A stretch of DNA of 64,000 nt from Angelakisella massiliensis (GTDB lineage Bacteria; Bacillota; Clostridia; Oscillospirales; Ruminococcaceae), in NCBI RefSeq assembly GCF_900104675.1, contig NZ_LT629944.1:248001-312000 (forward strand), written 5' to 3'. The translations under genes were made by a program, and so were the position numbers. Below are positions 39,510 to 50,441 of the stretch, piece after piece (position 1 is the first letter of the stretch; each line of letters starts with the position of its first letter). The notes below the pieces were generated by a model. That model saw nothing but the letters and a program-made list of their open reading frames with translations, was not told where the DNA came from and did not search any database.

Positions 39510-40286
39510 TCATGCCTGGGCACGCTGCTGCAGGATTATCTGACGGATGGCTTCCACCGCCACCCGAATGGCTCCGTCGGTATCCAGACATTCCCGCTGG
39601 TCCAGGCCGGCCTTTTCCCGCTCCTGGTTCCAAATCACATGGTAAACGGCCCCAAAACGAACATTCCGGGCTGCTGCGGCCACCATCAAAGCGGCCCCCT
39701 CCATCTCACTGGCCAGCACCCCCAGCTTCTTCCACATCTCCCACTTTTCCATCAGCACATGGGCCATGGGGGAGCGCTCCGGAGAATGCTGCCCGTAAAA
39801 GGAATCCTTTGCCTGCACCACACCCGCTTTCCAGGGTTTTCCCAGCTTCCGGGCGCTTTCCACCAGGGCAAACAGCACCTCAAAGTCGGGGACGGCGGGA
39901 AATTCGATGGGCGCGTATTCCCGGCTGGTGCCCTCCATCCGCACAGACCCTGTGGGGATAATGATATCATCCGCTTCCACATCCAGGCGGATGCCGCCGC
40001 AGGTTCCCACCCGAATAAAGGTATCCGCCCCGATAGCCACCAGCTCCTCCAGAGCGATGACCGCCGACGGCCCGCCGATACCGGTGGACACCACGCTCAC
40101 CGGCTCCCCCTCCAGCGTGCCTGTGTAGGTAGTAAATTCCCGGTTGGAAGCGATTTTTTTGCTGTTATCCAGGTAAGCCGCGATTTTCTCGCACCGTCCC
40201 GGGTCGCCGGGAAGGATGCAGTAGCGGCCCACGTCCCCCTGCTCCAGCATAATATGAAACTGCCGCTGCCGATGTAAATGATCCAT
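39510..40286 (-). CDS. udp: Uridine phosphorylase
   Basis: A 258-residue nucleoside phosphorylase of the NP-I family. It shows [20 protein letters not shown] at 22-41 (phosphate-binding GDPxR), [10 protein letters not shown] near 46, [20 protein letters not shown] near 65-84 and [11 protein letters not shown] near 90, plus ASEMEGAAL near 190 for ribose binding. The signatures are closer to E. coli Udp than to DeoD. It salvages uracil by cleaving uridine with phosphate. A strong sigma-A promoter lies 130 bp upstream. Confidence 0.88.
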   Translation of the reverse strand: MDHLHRQRQFHIMLEQGDVGRYCILPGDPGRCEKIAAYLDNSKKIASNREFTTYTGTLEGEPVSVVSTGIGGPSAVIALEELVAIGADTFIRVGTCGGIRLDVEADDIIIPTGSVRMEGTSREYAPIEFPAVPDFEVLFALVESARKLGKPWKAGVVQAKDSFYGQHSPERSPMAHVLMEKWEMWKKLGVLASEMEGAALMVAAAARNVRFGAVYHVIWNQEREKAGLDQRECLDTDGAIRVAVEAIRQIILQQRAQA

Positions 40287-40413
40287 CCTCTCGCCCTTTC
40301 TTCTTTAGCCTTCACCGTCATCCGGCAACCTCAGCCGCCGGATGCGGACATCCTGGAGATGCAGTCCCCAGGGACAATGCACCGTCCACTTCTCCCCAAT
40401 AAAACACAATTAT

Positions 40414-40442
40414 ATTATAGTATGCCCCTATAGGAAATGCAA
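40414..40442 (-). promoter_or_regulatory. udp promoter
   Basis: Minus strand: -35 TTGCAT (40442-40437), 17-bp spacer, -10 TATAAT (40419-40414). The 40,443-40,780 stretch has no gene; no convincing promoter for the plus-strand lipoprotein gene was found there, although TTGACA occurs at 40,618. Confidence 0.8.
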
Positions 40443-40780
40443 ACTCCGGCGCACTGGATATTTGCCGGTTTTCTGCCGGGACCACCAGGGGGATGTTCTT
40501 GATATTTAATCTTTTTTCTAAGTTCAAGCCTGACTGTGGGAATTTTCAAAGAATCTGTGCGCCAGGGATAAAATGATGATATCCATATATATTAGGAAGG
40601 ATTCTCCAAAAATCTTTTGACATCCACTAAATTTATACTTCCTTCACACATCCCCATTGTCCGCCGTGCTACAATAAGACTGAAGAAGATCAAACAGTGC
40701 CTTTCAGCAGCCCCTTTTTGGACCGAAGGGACCTGAACAGGCGCTTTTCCGTTATACAGACAAAAGTGAGGTGCGGATGG

Positions 40781-42238
40781 ATGAAAAAACTTTTCAGATG
40801 GACAGCCCTTTGGGCGGCGGCGGTGCTGCTGCTGTTGGCAGCGGCCTGCGGGGGGGAGAAACAAACGGCTTCCCTGACGGCTGAGGAGGCGTTTCCCACG
40901 CTGTTGGGGCAGGATTATGAGGCGGCCTATCTGCTGACCAATCTGGGCATGACGATAGATTCCACCGCAGGGGTGGATGTGGACGGCGCGCTGTACTATC
41001 CCGCTGTATCGGAAAAATATAAAACCACTGCCGACCTGCGGGCCCTGTTGGAGAGTACCTATGCCGATTCCGCCACGGTGGACCGGCTGATGGCCACGAC
41101 CGATCAAAAGGGCAATCCACTGTTCCGGGACATTGACGGCAAGCTGTATCAAAGCGCTCAGGGAACAGCTGCTTCCCAGTGGCTGGAGCCGGATCTGGAC
41201 AACATTCGGGGGCAGGAAAACGGGGACCAGGCCACCGCCGTGGTACAGGAGACCGGCCTGGACGGATTTTTGTACGAATGCACTGTGACGGCGGTGCGCA
41301 GTGAGGATGGCCAGTGGCGGCTGACAGCGCCCCGGAGCGAGGCTCCCCGGAAAAAGGTGGGGGATGTCCTGACAGGGGAAGAAGATCAGCAGCCTCAGGT
41401 AAGCAGCTCCCAGGTGCGGCAGATGGCGGAAAACTTTCTGATGGCGCTGAAAGCCGGAGACACCCAGACCATTGAAGAGCTGGCGGGGGCCCAGCCGGGA
41501 ACCTATCAGGGCTGGAGCGCGCTGGAAATTTCCAAAGCGGAGCTTAACGAAACTTTGGAGGAATATGAAACCGGAGGCACCTACCGGGTAGCGCTGACAG
41601 TGGACAACGGCGTGGGGCTGCTGCCGGAGGGAGAGCAGATCTGGGAGCTTTGGATTCGGTGCGACGAAAATCTGCAGCTGAAAGCGGAGCGGTTCCAACA
41701 GGGAGACCCCGCCCCCTACCGCCATATGGAGCATCCCGCCGGGGAGCAGGTAAGCCGGATGCTCAGTTACTTCGGCGGACCGGATTTTCAGGGCCCCTCT
41801 CAGTTGGATGACAACATTATCACCGAATACTGCCTCCAGGTTCTGGCGGAGGAAAACGGCTTCCAGGACAGCGGCTTCACTCTGGAGCAGGTGCAGCAGG
41901 CGGTATACCGGTATTTTGGCCTGGAGAACTTTGATCCTTCCGGCACCTCCTTCTATCGCCCGGAAACGGACGATTATATGGCTTATGGCCGGGGCGGAAT
42001 CGAAATGCCGGAGTACAATCTCTATCTGACCCAGGGGGATGAGGGCAAGGTGGAGGTTCGACTGTACACCTATCAGGACCCCCTGTGTACCCGTCGGGAC
42101 AAAATGCAGCTGTGGACCCTCTCGGACAACGGCAACGGCACCTATGAGTTCCTTTCCGCGGTCACCGGGGAACCGGACGGAGGAGAACAGCAAAGCGCCC
42201 AGCCGGATACCGGCGAAGAACCGGAAAATCAGGAGTAA
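40781..42238 (+). CDS. Large hypothetical lipoprotein
   Basis: A 485-residue protein with a lipoprotein signal: MKKLFRWTALWAAAVLLLLA then AAC (lipobox Cys near residue 23). The rest is soluble, acidic and repetitive in layout: helical segments containing SSSQVRQMAENFLMALKAGD near 208 and a C-terminal region with TLEQVQQAVYRYFGLENFD near 365, ending in a Gln/Glu/Pro-rich tail. NTF2-like repeats are possible but not demonstrated. GTGAGGTGCGG precedes the ATG. Function is unknown. Confidence 0.75.
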   Translation: MKKLFRWTALWAAAVLLLLAAACGGEKQTASLTAEEAFPTLLGQDYEAAYLLTNLGMTIDSTAGVDVDGALYYPAVSEKYKTTADLRALLESTYADSATVDRLMATTDQKGNPLFRDIDGKLYQSAQGTAASQWLEPDLDNIRGQENGDQATAVVQETGLDGFLYECTVTAVRSEDGQWRLTAPRSEAPRKKVGDVLTGEEDQQPQVSSSQVRQMAENFLMALKAGDTQTIEELAGAQPGTYQGWSALEISKAELNETLEEYETGGTYRVALTVDNGVGLLPEGEQIWELWIRCDENLQLKAERFQQGDPAPYRHMEHPAGEQVSRMLSYFGGPDFQGPSQLDDNIITEYCLQVLAEENGFQDSGFTLEQVQQAVYRYFGLENFDPSGTSFYRPETDDYMAYGRGGIEMPEYNLYLTQGDEGKVEVRLYTYQDPLCTRRDKMQLWTLSDNGNGTYEFLSAVTGEPDGGEQQSAQPDTGEEPENQE

Positions 42239-42321
42239 ACAGGAGGCTGCTTTTCCTTTCTGCCGGGGGCAGGAATGGGAGAGCAGCCTTTCCAGTATGG
42301 GAAAAGAAAGAGGAGAGCTGA

Positions 42322-42705
42322 ATGAAGATCGAGCATATTGCCCTCTATGTCAACGACTTGGCGGCGGCCCGGGATTTCTTTGTCCGCTATTTTGGGGCGT
42401 CCTCCAATGAGGGGTATCACAATGAGAAAACCGGTTTCCGCTCCTTTTTCCTCACCTTTGAGGGCGGGACCCGGCTGGAGCTGATGACCCGCCCCGCCAT
42501 GGAGGACCTGGAAAAGCCTTTGACCCGAACAGGATTTGCCCATATCGCTTTCAGCGTGGGCAGCCGGGAACAGGTGGACGCCTTGACCAAGAGGCTGCAA
42601 ACGGATGGCTTTGAAGTGGTCAGCGGCCCCCGGGTTACAGGGGACGGCTATTATGAAAGCTGCGTGGTGGCCCTGGAGGGAAACCAGATCGAGATCACCG
42701 TCTGA
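42322..42705 (+). CDS. VOC (glyoxalase/bleomycin-resistance fold) protein
   Basis: A 127-residue protein with two beta-alpha-beta-beta-beta modules: KIEHIALYVNDLAAARDFFV at the start (metal-ligand His in HIAL) and TGFAHIAFSVGSREQVDALT near 70-89, ending VVALEGNQIEITV with the conserved Glu. It could be a lactoylglutathione lyase-like or dioxygenase-like enzyme; the substrate is unknown. AGAGGAGAGCTGA precedes the ATG. Confidence 0.87.
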   Translation: MKIEHIALYVNDLAAARDFFVRYFGASSNEGYHNEKTGFRSFFLTFEGGTRLELMTRPAMEDLEKPLTRTGFAHIAFSVGSREQVDALTKRLQTDGFEVVSGPRVTGDGYYESCVVALEGNQIEITV

Positions 42706-42894
42706 GTTCCCGGAAGAAAGAAAAAATGTCAAAAGGAAGGCTGAAACAGGAGGCTTTGCTCCTTCCCCGGGAGGAGAGGCTGCCTCATCCCGGAAAGGGG
42801 CGCAGCCATCCTCTCCCCCGCCCTCTTGAGGGGGCCGGATGGCTACCTTTCCCTGGAGTTTTTCTGAAAATTCTGTGAAAAACCGGCGGAGGGG

Positions 42895-42923
42895 TTGAGT
42901 TTTTATTTTTCATCAGGTATAAT
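42895..42923 (+). promoter_or_regulatory. Promoter of the SRP RNA
   Basis: -35 TTGAGT (42895-42900), 17-bp spacer, -10 TATAAT (42918-42923), placing the start at about 42,930. The 42,706-42,894 stretch shows only a GC-rich hairpin near 42,760-42,835 (GGGAGGAGAGG with CCTCTCCCCC), possibly a terminator of the VOC gene. Confidence 0.8.
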
Positions 42924-42929
42924 AGATAA

Positions 42930-43095
42930 GCTATCACGCCCAAGCAAGGATGGACAGGACAGTTGATGTCCATTGTCACGCGGATGTTCGGTCCTGTGCG
43001 ACGCGGCGCTGTGAACCATGTCAGGCGGGGAACCGAGCAGCATTAAGCAGCGTTTCGCGGGTGCCGCAGCCAACCGGACGTCCGTGTGATAATGC
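42930..43095 (+). ncRNA. ffs: Signal recognition particle RNA
   Basis: The apical domain is recognisable: ATGTCAGGCGGGGAACCGAG then CAGCATTAAGCAGCG, the Ffh-binding loop and asymmetric loop of bacterial SRP RNA. The 5' TATCACGC and 3' GTGTGATA ends pair to close the long helix, giving about 165 nt. Position directly upstream of dnaX is the usual Firmicutes arrangement. Ends are approximate. Confidence 0.85.
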
Positions 43096-43144
43096 ACACC
43101 AGCGGCTTTGTCCGTCCTTTTTTGGTAACTGAGGAGGGAAAGAA

Positions 43145-44746
43145 ATGTATCAGGCCCTTTACCGCAAATGGCGGCCCAAAAGTTTTGACGACGTGGTGGG
43201 CCAGGAGCATATCACCACCACCCTCCGCAACGAGATCGCCGCCGGCAAGCCCGCCCACGCCTATCTTCTCATGGGCAGCCGGGGTACCGGCAAAACCACC
43301 TGCGCCAAGCTCATCGCCAAGGCGGTCAACTGCCTTGCCCCCAAGGACGGCAGCCCCTGCGGTGAGTGCGAGATCTGCAAGGGCATCGATAACGGCTCCA
43401 TGGTGGATGTGGTGGAGATCGACGCCGCCAGCAACAACGGCGTGGACAACATCCGGGACCTGCGGGAGGAGGCAAATTTCCTGCCCAATGTCACCAAATA
43501 CCGGGTGTACATCATCGACGAGGTCCATATGCTCAGCATGGGGGCGGTCAACGCTCTGCTGAAAATCATGGAGGAGCCCCCTTCCCATGTGATCTTTATC
43601 CTTGCCACCACCGAGGTCCACAAAATCCCTGCCACCATCCAGTCCCGATGCCAGCGGTTCGACTTCAAGCGCATCGACAGCGCCGCCATTGCCGGCCGTC
43701 TGCGGTATGTGTCGGACCAGGAGGGGATTTCCATCACCGACGAGGCCCTGGCCATGATCGCCCGGCTGGCCGACGGCGGAATGAGGGACGCCCTTTCCCT
43801 GCTGGACCTGTGTTCCTCCCACAGCCACGAGGTGACGCTGGAAACGGTCAGCGAAGCGGCGGGCCTCATTGGACAGGATTATTTGTTTGATATCGCCGAT
43901 GCTGTCAGCCGCAAGGATCTGTCAGCCGCTCTGGACCTCATCGGCGTCCTGGGCAGTCAGGCGGTGGAATATGACCGGCTGTGTCAGCAGCTGGTGACCC
44001 ATTACCGCAATCTGCTGATGGCGGCCACCTCCAAAAATCCCGGAGAGCTGATCGTCTGCCTGCCGGAGACCCTGGAGCGGTATAAAACCCAGGCCGCGGC
44101 CTTCACCCCGGCACGGCTGGTATACGCCATCAGCGCTTTGCAGCAGGCTTCGGCCCTGATGAGCCGCACCACCTCCCGGCGCACTGAGCTGGAGCTGTGT
44201 CTGGCCCGTTTGTGCGATCCCCGTTTGGATCAGTCCCCTCAGGCGCTGCTGGCCCGGATCGATCAGCTGGAGGCGAAGCTGAACCGGCTGCTGGCCGAGG
44301 GGGTCACCCTTCCGGCGGAGGTCTCCCAACCCCAACAGGAGGAAGCTCCCGCCAAACCCCAAAAGGAAAAGAAAGCGGCCCGTCCATCCCCCTCTCCGGC
44401 TCCCCCTTCCCAACCGGCTGTACCTATGGAGCGGTGGGGCGAGGTGATGGACCGGCTGAAAATCGTCAATCCAGCCCTCCGGGGGGCTCTCACCGGTTCC
44501 CGGGCCTTTATCAGCGGCAGCCGGGTGCTTATTGATTTCCCCAATCCGGTGTTCCGGGAACTGATGAACAGCAGCGACGACGTGCGTGTGCAGCTGAAAC
44601 GGGCTATTGCCGAGGTGACCGGCACCCGGTACGGCATCGGCCCCTATGATCCCCCCAAGGAACAAACCCCAGAACAACAGGTCAAACCCCTGGACGAGCT
44701 GCTGGCGGCAGCGGCGGACAGTGGTATAGAAATCAAAACCATGTAA
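43145..44746 (+). CDS. dnaX: DNA polymerase III subunit gamma/tau
   Basis: A 533-residue clamp-loader ATPase. MYQALYRKWRPKSFDDVVGQ at the N-terminus, Walker A GSRGTGKTT at 44-52, a zinc module with CLAPKDGSPCGECEICKG near 63-80, Walker B YIIDEVHMLS near 120, SRC motif QSRCQRFDF near 170 and a Pro/Ala-rich linker near 395-430 before the C-terminal domain. It loads the sliding clamp at replication forks. AGGAGGGAAAGAA precedes the ATG. No obvious slippery site was noticed for a gamma form. Confidence 0.97.
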   Translation: MYQALYRKWRPKSFDDVVGQEHITTTLRNEIAAGKPAHAYLLMGSRGTGKTTCAKLIAKAVNCLAPKDGSPCGECEICKGIDNGSMVDVVEIDAASNNGVDNIRDLREEANFLPNVTKYRVYIIDEVHMLSMGAVNALLKIMEEPPSHVIFILATTEVHKIPATIQSRCQRFDFKRIDSAAIAGRLRYVSDQEGISITDEALAMIARLADGGMRDALSLLDLCSSHSHEVTLETVSEAAGLIGQDYLFDIADAVSRKDLSAALDLIGVLGSQAVEYDRLCQQLVTHYRNLLMAATSKNPGELIVCLPETLERYKTQAAAFTPARLVYAISALQQASALMSRTTSRRTELELCLARLCDPRLDQSPQALLARIDQLEAKLNRLLAEGVTLPAEVSQPQQEEAPAKPQKEKKAARPSPSPAPPSQPAVPMERWGEVMDRLKIVNPALRGALTGSRAFISGSRVLIDFPNPVFRELMNSSDDVRVQLKRAIAEVTGTRYGIGPYDPPKEQTPEQQVKPLDELLAAAADSGIEIKTM

Positions 44747-44776
44747 TTTCAGTTGATAGGAAAGGAATCAATCACT

Positions 44777-45124
44777 ATGAAAGCAAGATTACCCCAGGGA
44801 ATGGGCGGCGGCCCCAGCAATATGAACCAGATGATCCGTCAGGCTCAGAAGATGCAGGAGGAGATGACCAAGGCCCAGGAAGAGATCAACGCCAAGGAAT
44901 ATGTCACCACCTCCGGCGGCGGCATGATCGAGGTGACCATCACCGGCAAGAAGGAGCTGAAATCCGTCAAGCTCAAGCCCGAAGTGGTGGACCCCGAGGA
45001 TATCGAGATGCTGGAGGACCTGATCGTGGCGGCAGTCAACGAGGCTATCCGCACCGCTGAGGAGGATTCGGCCAAACGGATGGAGAAGATCACCGGCGGT
45101 CTCAACGTCCCCGGTATGTTCTGA
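44777..45124 (+). CDS. YbaB/EbfC family nucleoid-associated protein
   Basis: A 115-residue protein with an N-terminal coiled coil (NQMIRQAQKMQEEMTKAQEE) and the conserved GGGMIEVTITGKKELKSVKL core near 55-75, ending in LNVPGMF. It forms dimers that bind DNA; the gene almost always lies between dnaX and recR, as here, and may link recombination repair with chromosome structure. AGGAAAGGAATC precedes the ATG. Confidence 0.94.
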   Translation: MKARLPQGMGGGPSNMNQMIRQAQKMQEEMTKAQEEINAKEYVTTSGGGMIEVTITGKKELKSVKLKPEVVDPEDIEMLEDLIVAAVNEAIRTAEEDSAKRMEKITGGLNVPGMF

Positions 45125-45232
45125 TAAAACCCGTTAGGGGGGAACGGCTCCGGGAGTGGGTTGGGGCTGTTCCTCCCCTTTTTTTCCCAACATGGGAGCA
45201 AGAAACAGTGGAAGGATAACAGGTGTTTGACC

Positions 45233-45829
45233 ATGGAAAGCGCGCTGCCCCTTACAAAGCTTATTGAACAATTTGCCCGCCTGCCGGGGGTGGGCCGCAA
45301 AACCGCTCAGCGGTTTGCCTTTTATATCCTGGACCTGCCGGAGGAAAAAGCCCGGCAGTTTGCCGAAGCCATCGTGGACGCCCGGACCAAAATGAAAAAA
45401 TGCACCGTCTGCGGCAATCTCACCGACCAGGAGCTGTGCCCCATCTGCGCCGCCTCCGGCAGGGATCACTCGGTCATCTGCGTGGTGGAGGACCCCCGGG
45501 ATGTGCTGGCCTTTGAGCGGACCCGGGAATATAACGGCGTTTATCATGTCCTTCACGGCCTGATTTCCCCTATGGAAGGGGTGGGGCCTGAACAGCTGAC
45601 CATCAAGGAGCTGCTGGCCCGGGTGAACAAAGGCGGGGTGGAGGAGGTCATCATGGCCACCAATCCCACTGTGGAGGGAGAAGCCACCGCCATGTATATC
45701 GCCCGGCTGCTCAAACCCCTGGGGGTGAAAACCAGCCGCCTGGCCTATGGCATCCCTGTGGGAGGCAATCTGGAATATGCCGATGAGGTGACCCTTTATC
45801 GGGCCCTCCAGGGACGCAGCGAAATTTGA
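45233..45829 (+). CDS. recR: Recombination protein RecR
   Basis: A 198-residue protein. A helix-hairpin-helix near the start ([20 protein letters not shown]), a zinc finger [16 protein letters not shown] near 54-69 and a Toprim domain with [14 protein letters not shown] near 80-93 and [15 protein letters not shown] near 143-157. RecR works with RecF/RecO to load RecA at gaps. The start at 45233 follows ybaB by about 110 bp. The intergenic GC-rich stretch (45,135-45,185) includes a hairpin, GGGAACGGCTCC-like, that may attenuate transcription. Confidence 0.96.
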   Translation: MESALPLTKLIEQFARLPGVGRKTAQRFAFYILDLPEEKARQFAEAIVDARTKMKKCTVCGNLTDQELCPICAASGRDHSVICVVEDPRDVLAFERTREYNGVYHVLHGLISPMEGVGPEQLTIKELLARVNKGGVEEVIMATNPTVEGEATAMYIARLLKPLGVKTSRLAYGIPVGGNLEYADEVTLYRALQGRSEI

Positions 45830-46074
45830 GGAGCGGATCGCAGACATCCCCCTTGGAGACGGAGAACAGCGCCATGCCTTTTTCTCCCACAAATCGTTAT
45901 AAATCAGCAAAAATATACAATTCGTTTTAGAATTTGATTCATTTTGATCCTGATGAGAAAGCAGCACGGTCTATCGGCCCCAGTGCCATCGCCGCCGGAG
46001 GACAGGAAAAAGGGCTCTGTTCTTCCTTCCCAATGCCTCGTATACAGACGCTTTTTCAGGACCATACTCTTCCA

Positions 46075-46491
46075 ATGAAAGGTGGTTTTCAGGTGGACCG
46101 CGGCTTTAAGGAACTGCTTCGGGCGGCAAAATTTGCCGTGGTGGGGGTTGCCAATACCCTCATCGATATGGGCGTTTTTGCTCTGCTGGCCCAGGTGCTG
46201 GGCTTAAATGTCTATCTTTCTCAGGTCATCAGCTACAGCGCCGGGATGCTCAACAGTTATGTTTTCAATCGCAGCTGGACCTTCCAGGCCAAAGACCGCT
46301 TTTTCAGTCCCGCTTTGGTGCGGTTTGTGGCGCTGAATCTGGTGATGCTGCTGGTGAGCACCGGACTGCTGTGGTTTTTCTTCGACTTCTGGGGGCTGCC
46401 CAAGCTCATCGCCAAGGTGCTGGCCACTGGCTTTACCCTGGTCCTCAGCTTTGGAGCCAACAGACTGTGGGTATTCCGCCAGGCGGAATGA
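46075..46491 (+). CDS. GtrA-family membrane protein
   Basis: A 138-residue protein with four transmembrane helices (about 18-40, 42-62, 82-102 and 108-130) in the GtrA layout: RAAKFAVVGVANTLIDMGVF, VISYSAGMLNSYVFNRSWTF and a C-terminal GANRLWVFRQ. The family is thought to flip polyprenyl-linked sugars. The ATG at 46075 lacks a good site; a GTG at 46093, seven bases after AAAGGTGG, is a strong alternative start. The 45,830-46,074 gap shows no gene. Confidence 0.82.
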   Translation: MKGGFQVDRGFKELLRAAKFAVVGVANTLIDMGVFALLAQVLGLNVYLSQVISYSAGMLNSYVFNRSWTFQAKDRFFSPALVRFVALNLVMLLVSTGLLWFFFDFWGLPKLIAKVLATGFTLVLSFGANRLWVFRQAE

Positions 46492-46500
46492 TCCCCCCTC

Positions 46501-46529
46501 TTGAATCCCCCCGTGATCCATGATATACT
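46501..46529 (+). promoter_or_regulatory. smpB promoter
   Basis: -35 TTGAAT (46501-46506), 17-bp spacer, -10 TATACT (46524-46529), 43 bp before the smpB ATG. Confidence 0.75.
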
Positions 46530-46571
46530 AGGAAAGCATCAAACGCGGCCCGGCAGAAGGAGGCGACGCCC

Positions 46572-47039
46572 ATGGGCAAAGACAGTATCAAACAGATCTC
46601 CTACAACCGGCAGGCCCGGCACAACTACTTTGTGGAGGAGTCCCTGGAAGCCGGCATCGAGCTGTTCGGCACCGAGGTAAAGTCTCTGCGCTGCGGCGGC
46701 CTGAACCTCAAGGATGCCTGGTGCGATTTTGAAAACGGGGAGCTGTTTGTCAAGCAAATGCACATCAGCCCCTATGAACAGGGAAACATCTTCAACCGCG
46801 ACCCCATGCGTCCCCGGAAGCTGCTGCTTCACCGCCGGGAGCTGAACCGGCTGTTCGGTCTGGTCAAGCAGCAGGGCATCACCCTGGTTCCCCTTCAGGT
46901 CTACTTCAAGGGGCCCCGGGTCAAGGTGGAAGTGGGGCTGTGTAAAGGTAAAAAGCTTTATGACAAGCGGGACGACATGGCCAAACGGGACGCCCAGCGG
47001 GATATTGACCGGGCCATGAAGGACCGGAGCAGAAGGTGA
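46572..47039 (+). CDS. smpB: SsrA-binding protein SmpB
   Basis: A 155-residue protein with the SmpB oligonucleotide-binding fold: QISYNRQARHNYFVEESLEA, GIELFGTEVKSLRCGGLNLK, HISPYEQGNIFNRDPMRPRK and the basic C-terminal tail KRDAQRDIDRAMKDRSRR that folds in the decoding centre. It binds tmRNA to rescue stalled ribosomes. The tmRNA gene is 0.9 kb downstream, with one hydrolase gene between. GAAGGAGGCGACGCCC precedes the ATG. Confidence 0.97.
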   Translation: MGKDSIKQISYNRQARHNYFVEESLEAGIELFGTEVKSLRCGGLNLKDAWCDFENGELFVKQMHISPYEQGNIFNRDPMRPRKLLLHRRELNRLFGLVKQQGITLVPLQVYFKGPRVKVEVGLCKGKKLYDKRDDMAKRDAQRDIDRAMKDRSRR

Positions 47040-47046
47040 ATGCAAG

Positions 47047-47850
47047 ATGGAGCTTTTGGATCTTCCTCTCCGCCATGGAGGCCGGCTGACGGCATATCTG
47101 CCGGGGCGGTATCTGCCGGAAGAATTTTCGGAGCGGCCCCGCCCGGCGGTAATTGTCTGTCCCGGCGGCGCCTACGGCTTTCTTTCGGAGCGGGAAGGCG
47201 AATCCATTGTGGCAAAATTCCTTTCCGCCGGATGCAACTGCTTTCTGCTGCGGTACAGCGTAGCGCCTGCCCGCTTCCCCACCGCTCTGACCCAGTTGGC
47301 TGAGGCGGTGCGCCTCATTCGCCGGGAGCATGAGGGGTGGAATGTGGACCCTCAGCGGGTGGTGGTTTGCGGTTTTTCCGCCGCAGGTCATCTGGCCTGT
47401 TCTCTGGGCACCTTCTGGAACCGGGATTTTCTGTGGGAAGAAATGGGCGGCCAGCGTGAGGAGTACCGTCCCGATGGTCTGATTCTCTGCTATCCAGTGA
47501 TCTCCGCCCTGGACCGGCCTCATGAGGGGTCCTTCCGCAATCTCCTGGGGGAGCGGTATGGGGAGCCAGAGTTGATGGAGCTTCTTTCCCTGGAGCGTCA
47601 GGTGACAGCCCAAATGCCGCCGGTATTCCTCTGGCACACCTATGAAGACCGGACTGTGCCGGTGGAAAATGCCTTGCTTTTGGGGCTGGCTATTGGCCGG
47701 GTGGGAACAGGACTGGAGATGCACATTTATCCCCATGGTCCTCATGCGTTGTCCAACAGTCTGCCTTTTACCGCCAGAAGGCCGGAAGAAATCGTTCCGG
47801 AAGCCGCCGGATGGCTGGATTTGGCTGTTCGCTGGATCGGACAGCTTTGA
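47047..47850 (+). CDS. Alpha/beta hydrolase (esterase/lipase, BD-FAE-like)
   Basis: A 267-residue hydrolase. AVIVCPGGAYGFLSEREGES near 34-53 carries the oxyanion-type PGGAY motif, VVVCGFSAAGHLACSLG near 105-121 holds the nucleophile Ser in GFSAAGH, and HTYEDRTVPVENALLLGLAI near 197-216 and HIYPHGPHALS near 226-236 give the acid and His. Related proteins deacetylate xylo-oligosaccharides or other esters. The gene starts 7 bp after smpB, so it is co-transcribed. A terminator follows. Confidence 0.85.
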   Translation: MELLDLPLRHGGRLTAYLPGRYLPEEFSERPRPAVIVCPGGAYGFLSEREGESIVAKFLSAGCNCFLLRYSVAPARFPTALTQLAEAVRLIRREHEGWNVDPQRVVVCGFSAAGHLACSLGTFWNRDFLWEEMGGQREEYRPDGLILCYPVISALDRPHEGSFRNLLGERYGEPELMELLSLERQVTAQMPPVFLWHTYEDRTVPVENALLLGLAIGRVGTGLEMHIYPHGPHALSNSLPFTARRPEEIVPEAAGWLDLAVRWIGQL

Positions 47851-47868
47851 GATGGTTTTTGTTTTCCC

Positions 47869-47890
47869 TCGGGAGGAAAGCCTCCCTTTT
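47869..47890 (+). terminator. Terminator after the hydrolase gene
   Basis: A six-base-pair stem (GGGAGG, AAAG, CCTCCC) and TTTT. Confidence 0.7.
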
Positions 47891-47948
47891 CATAAAAAGC
47901 GATTCCCCTTGCGGGGCGCGCATATTCCCGGCTTTGCCGGGCAGATAT

Positions 47949-48293
47949 GGGGGCGCACTGGTTTCGACGGGGACTCTGAAGTATGGTAAGCGAGCAGAGG
48001 CGCTCGACCTCTATAAAACGGGCAACTTAAAAAGAAACGATAACAATAGTTACGCGTTTGCAGCCTAATTAGGCTGCCGTCCGGCCGATGAGGACCACGG
48101 CATCGGTTCGGGCGTCGATTAGTGGTGAACGATCATGGGGAGCGCTTCCGCCCCATGATTGTATTGGAAGCTACTGAGCCGGGCAGTCCGCCGCTCGACG
48201 GTCCGGCGAGGGAATGTAAATTTGCGGCTATGCTCGTAGAAAGCCATAGGGATGGGTTTTCGGACGCGGGTTCGATTCCCGCCGCCTCCACCA
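47949..48293 (+). ncRNA. ssrA: Transfer-messenger RNA
   Basis: A 345-nt tmRNA. The 5' end GGGGGCGCACTGGTTTCGACG pattern and the 3' end GGTTCGATTCCCGCCGCCTCC then ACCA form the tRNA-like domain (GGGGGCG pairs with CGCCTCC). The tag reading frame reads GNLKRNDNNSYAFAA then TAA. It works with SmpB to tag and release proteins from stalled ribosomes. It is intact although IME3 starts directly after it. Confidence 0.95.
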
Positions 48294-48311
48294 TAAAATC
48301 AAAACGGTATA

Positions 48312-48340
48312 GATGCCACTGGCGAAAAGCCAGTGGCATC
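48312..48340. repeat. Perfect 12-bp hairpin downstream of tmRNA
   Basis: GATGCCACTGGC (48312) and GCCAGTGGCATC (to 48340) with a 5-nt loop, no T-run. It may be the tmRNA terminator or an IME3 end sequence. Confidence 0.6.
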
Positions 48341-48388
48341 AAGGCTTAATAGTGATAAGGTACTATTTAGCTTTGCGAGGGGCAGAGA

Positions 48389-50424
<2,036 letters not shown>

Positions 50425-50441
50425 GCAGTTTCCTCCATCAA

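Noticed and set aside
42097-42112. GGGACAAAATG in the lipoprotein gene
   Set aside because: Only one half-site; no matching TGTCCC arm.
40592-42193. 533-codon minus-strand frame
   Set aside because: Antisense to the lipoprotein gene, which has a signal peptide and ribosome binding site; no domain seen on the minus strand.
45134-45967. 277-codon minus-strand frame
   Set aside because: Antisense to recR, whose zinc finger and Toprim motifs are intact.
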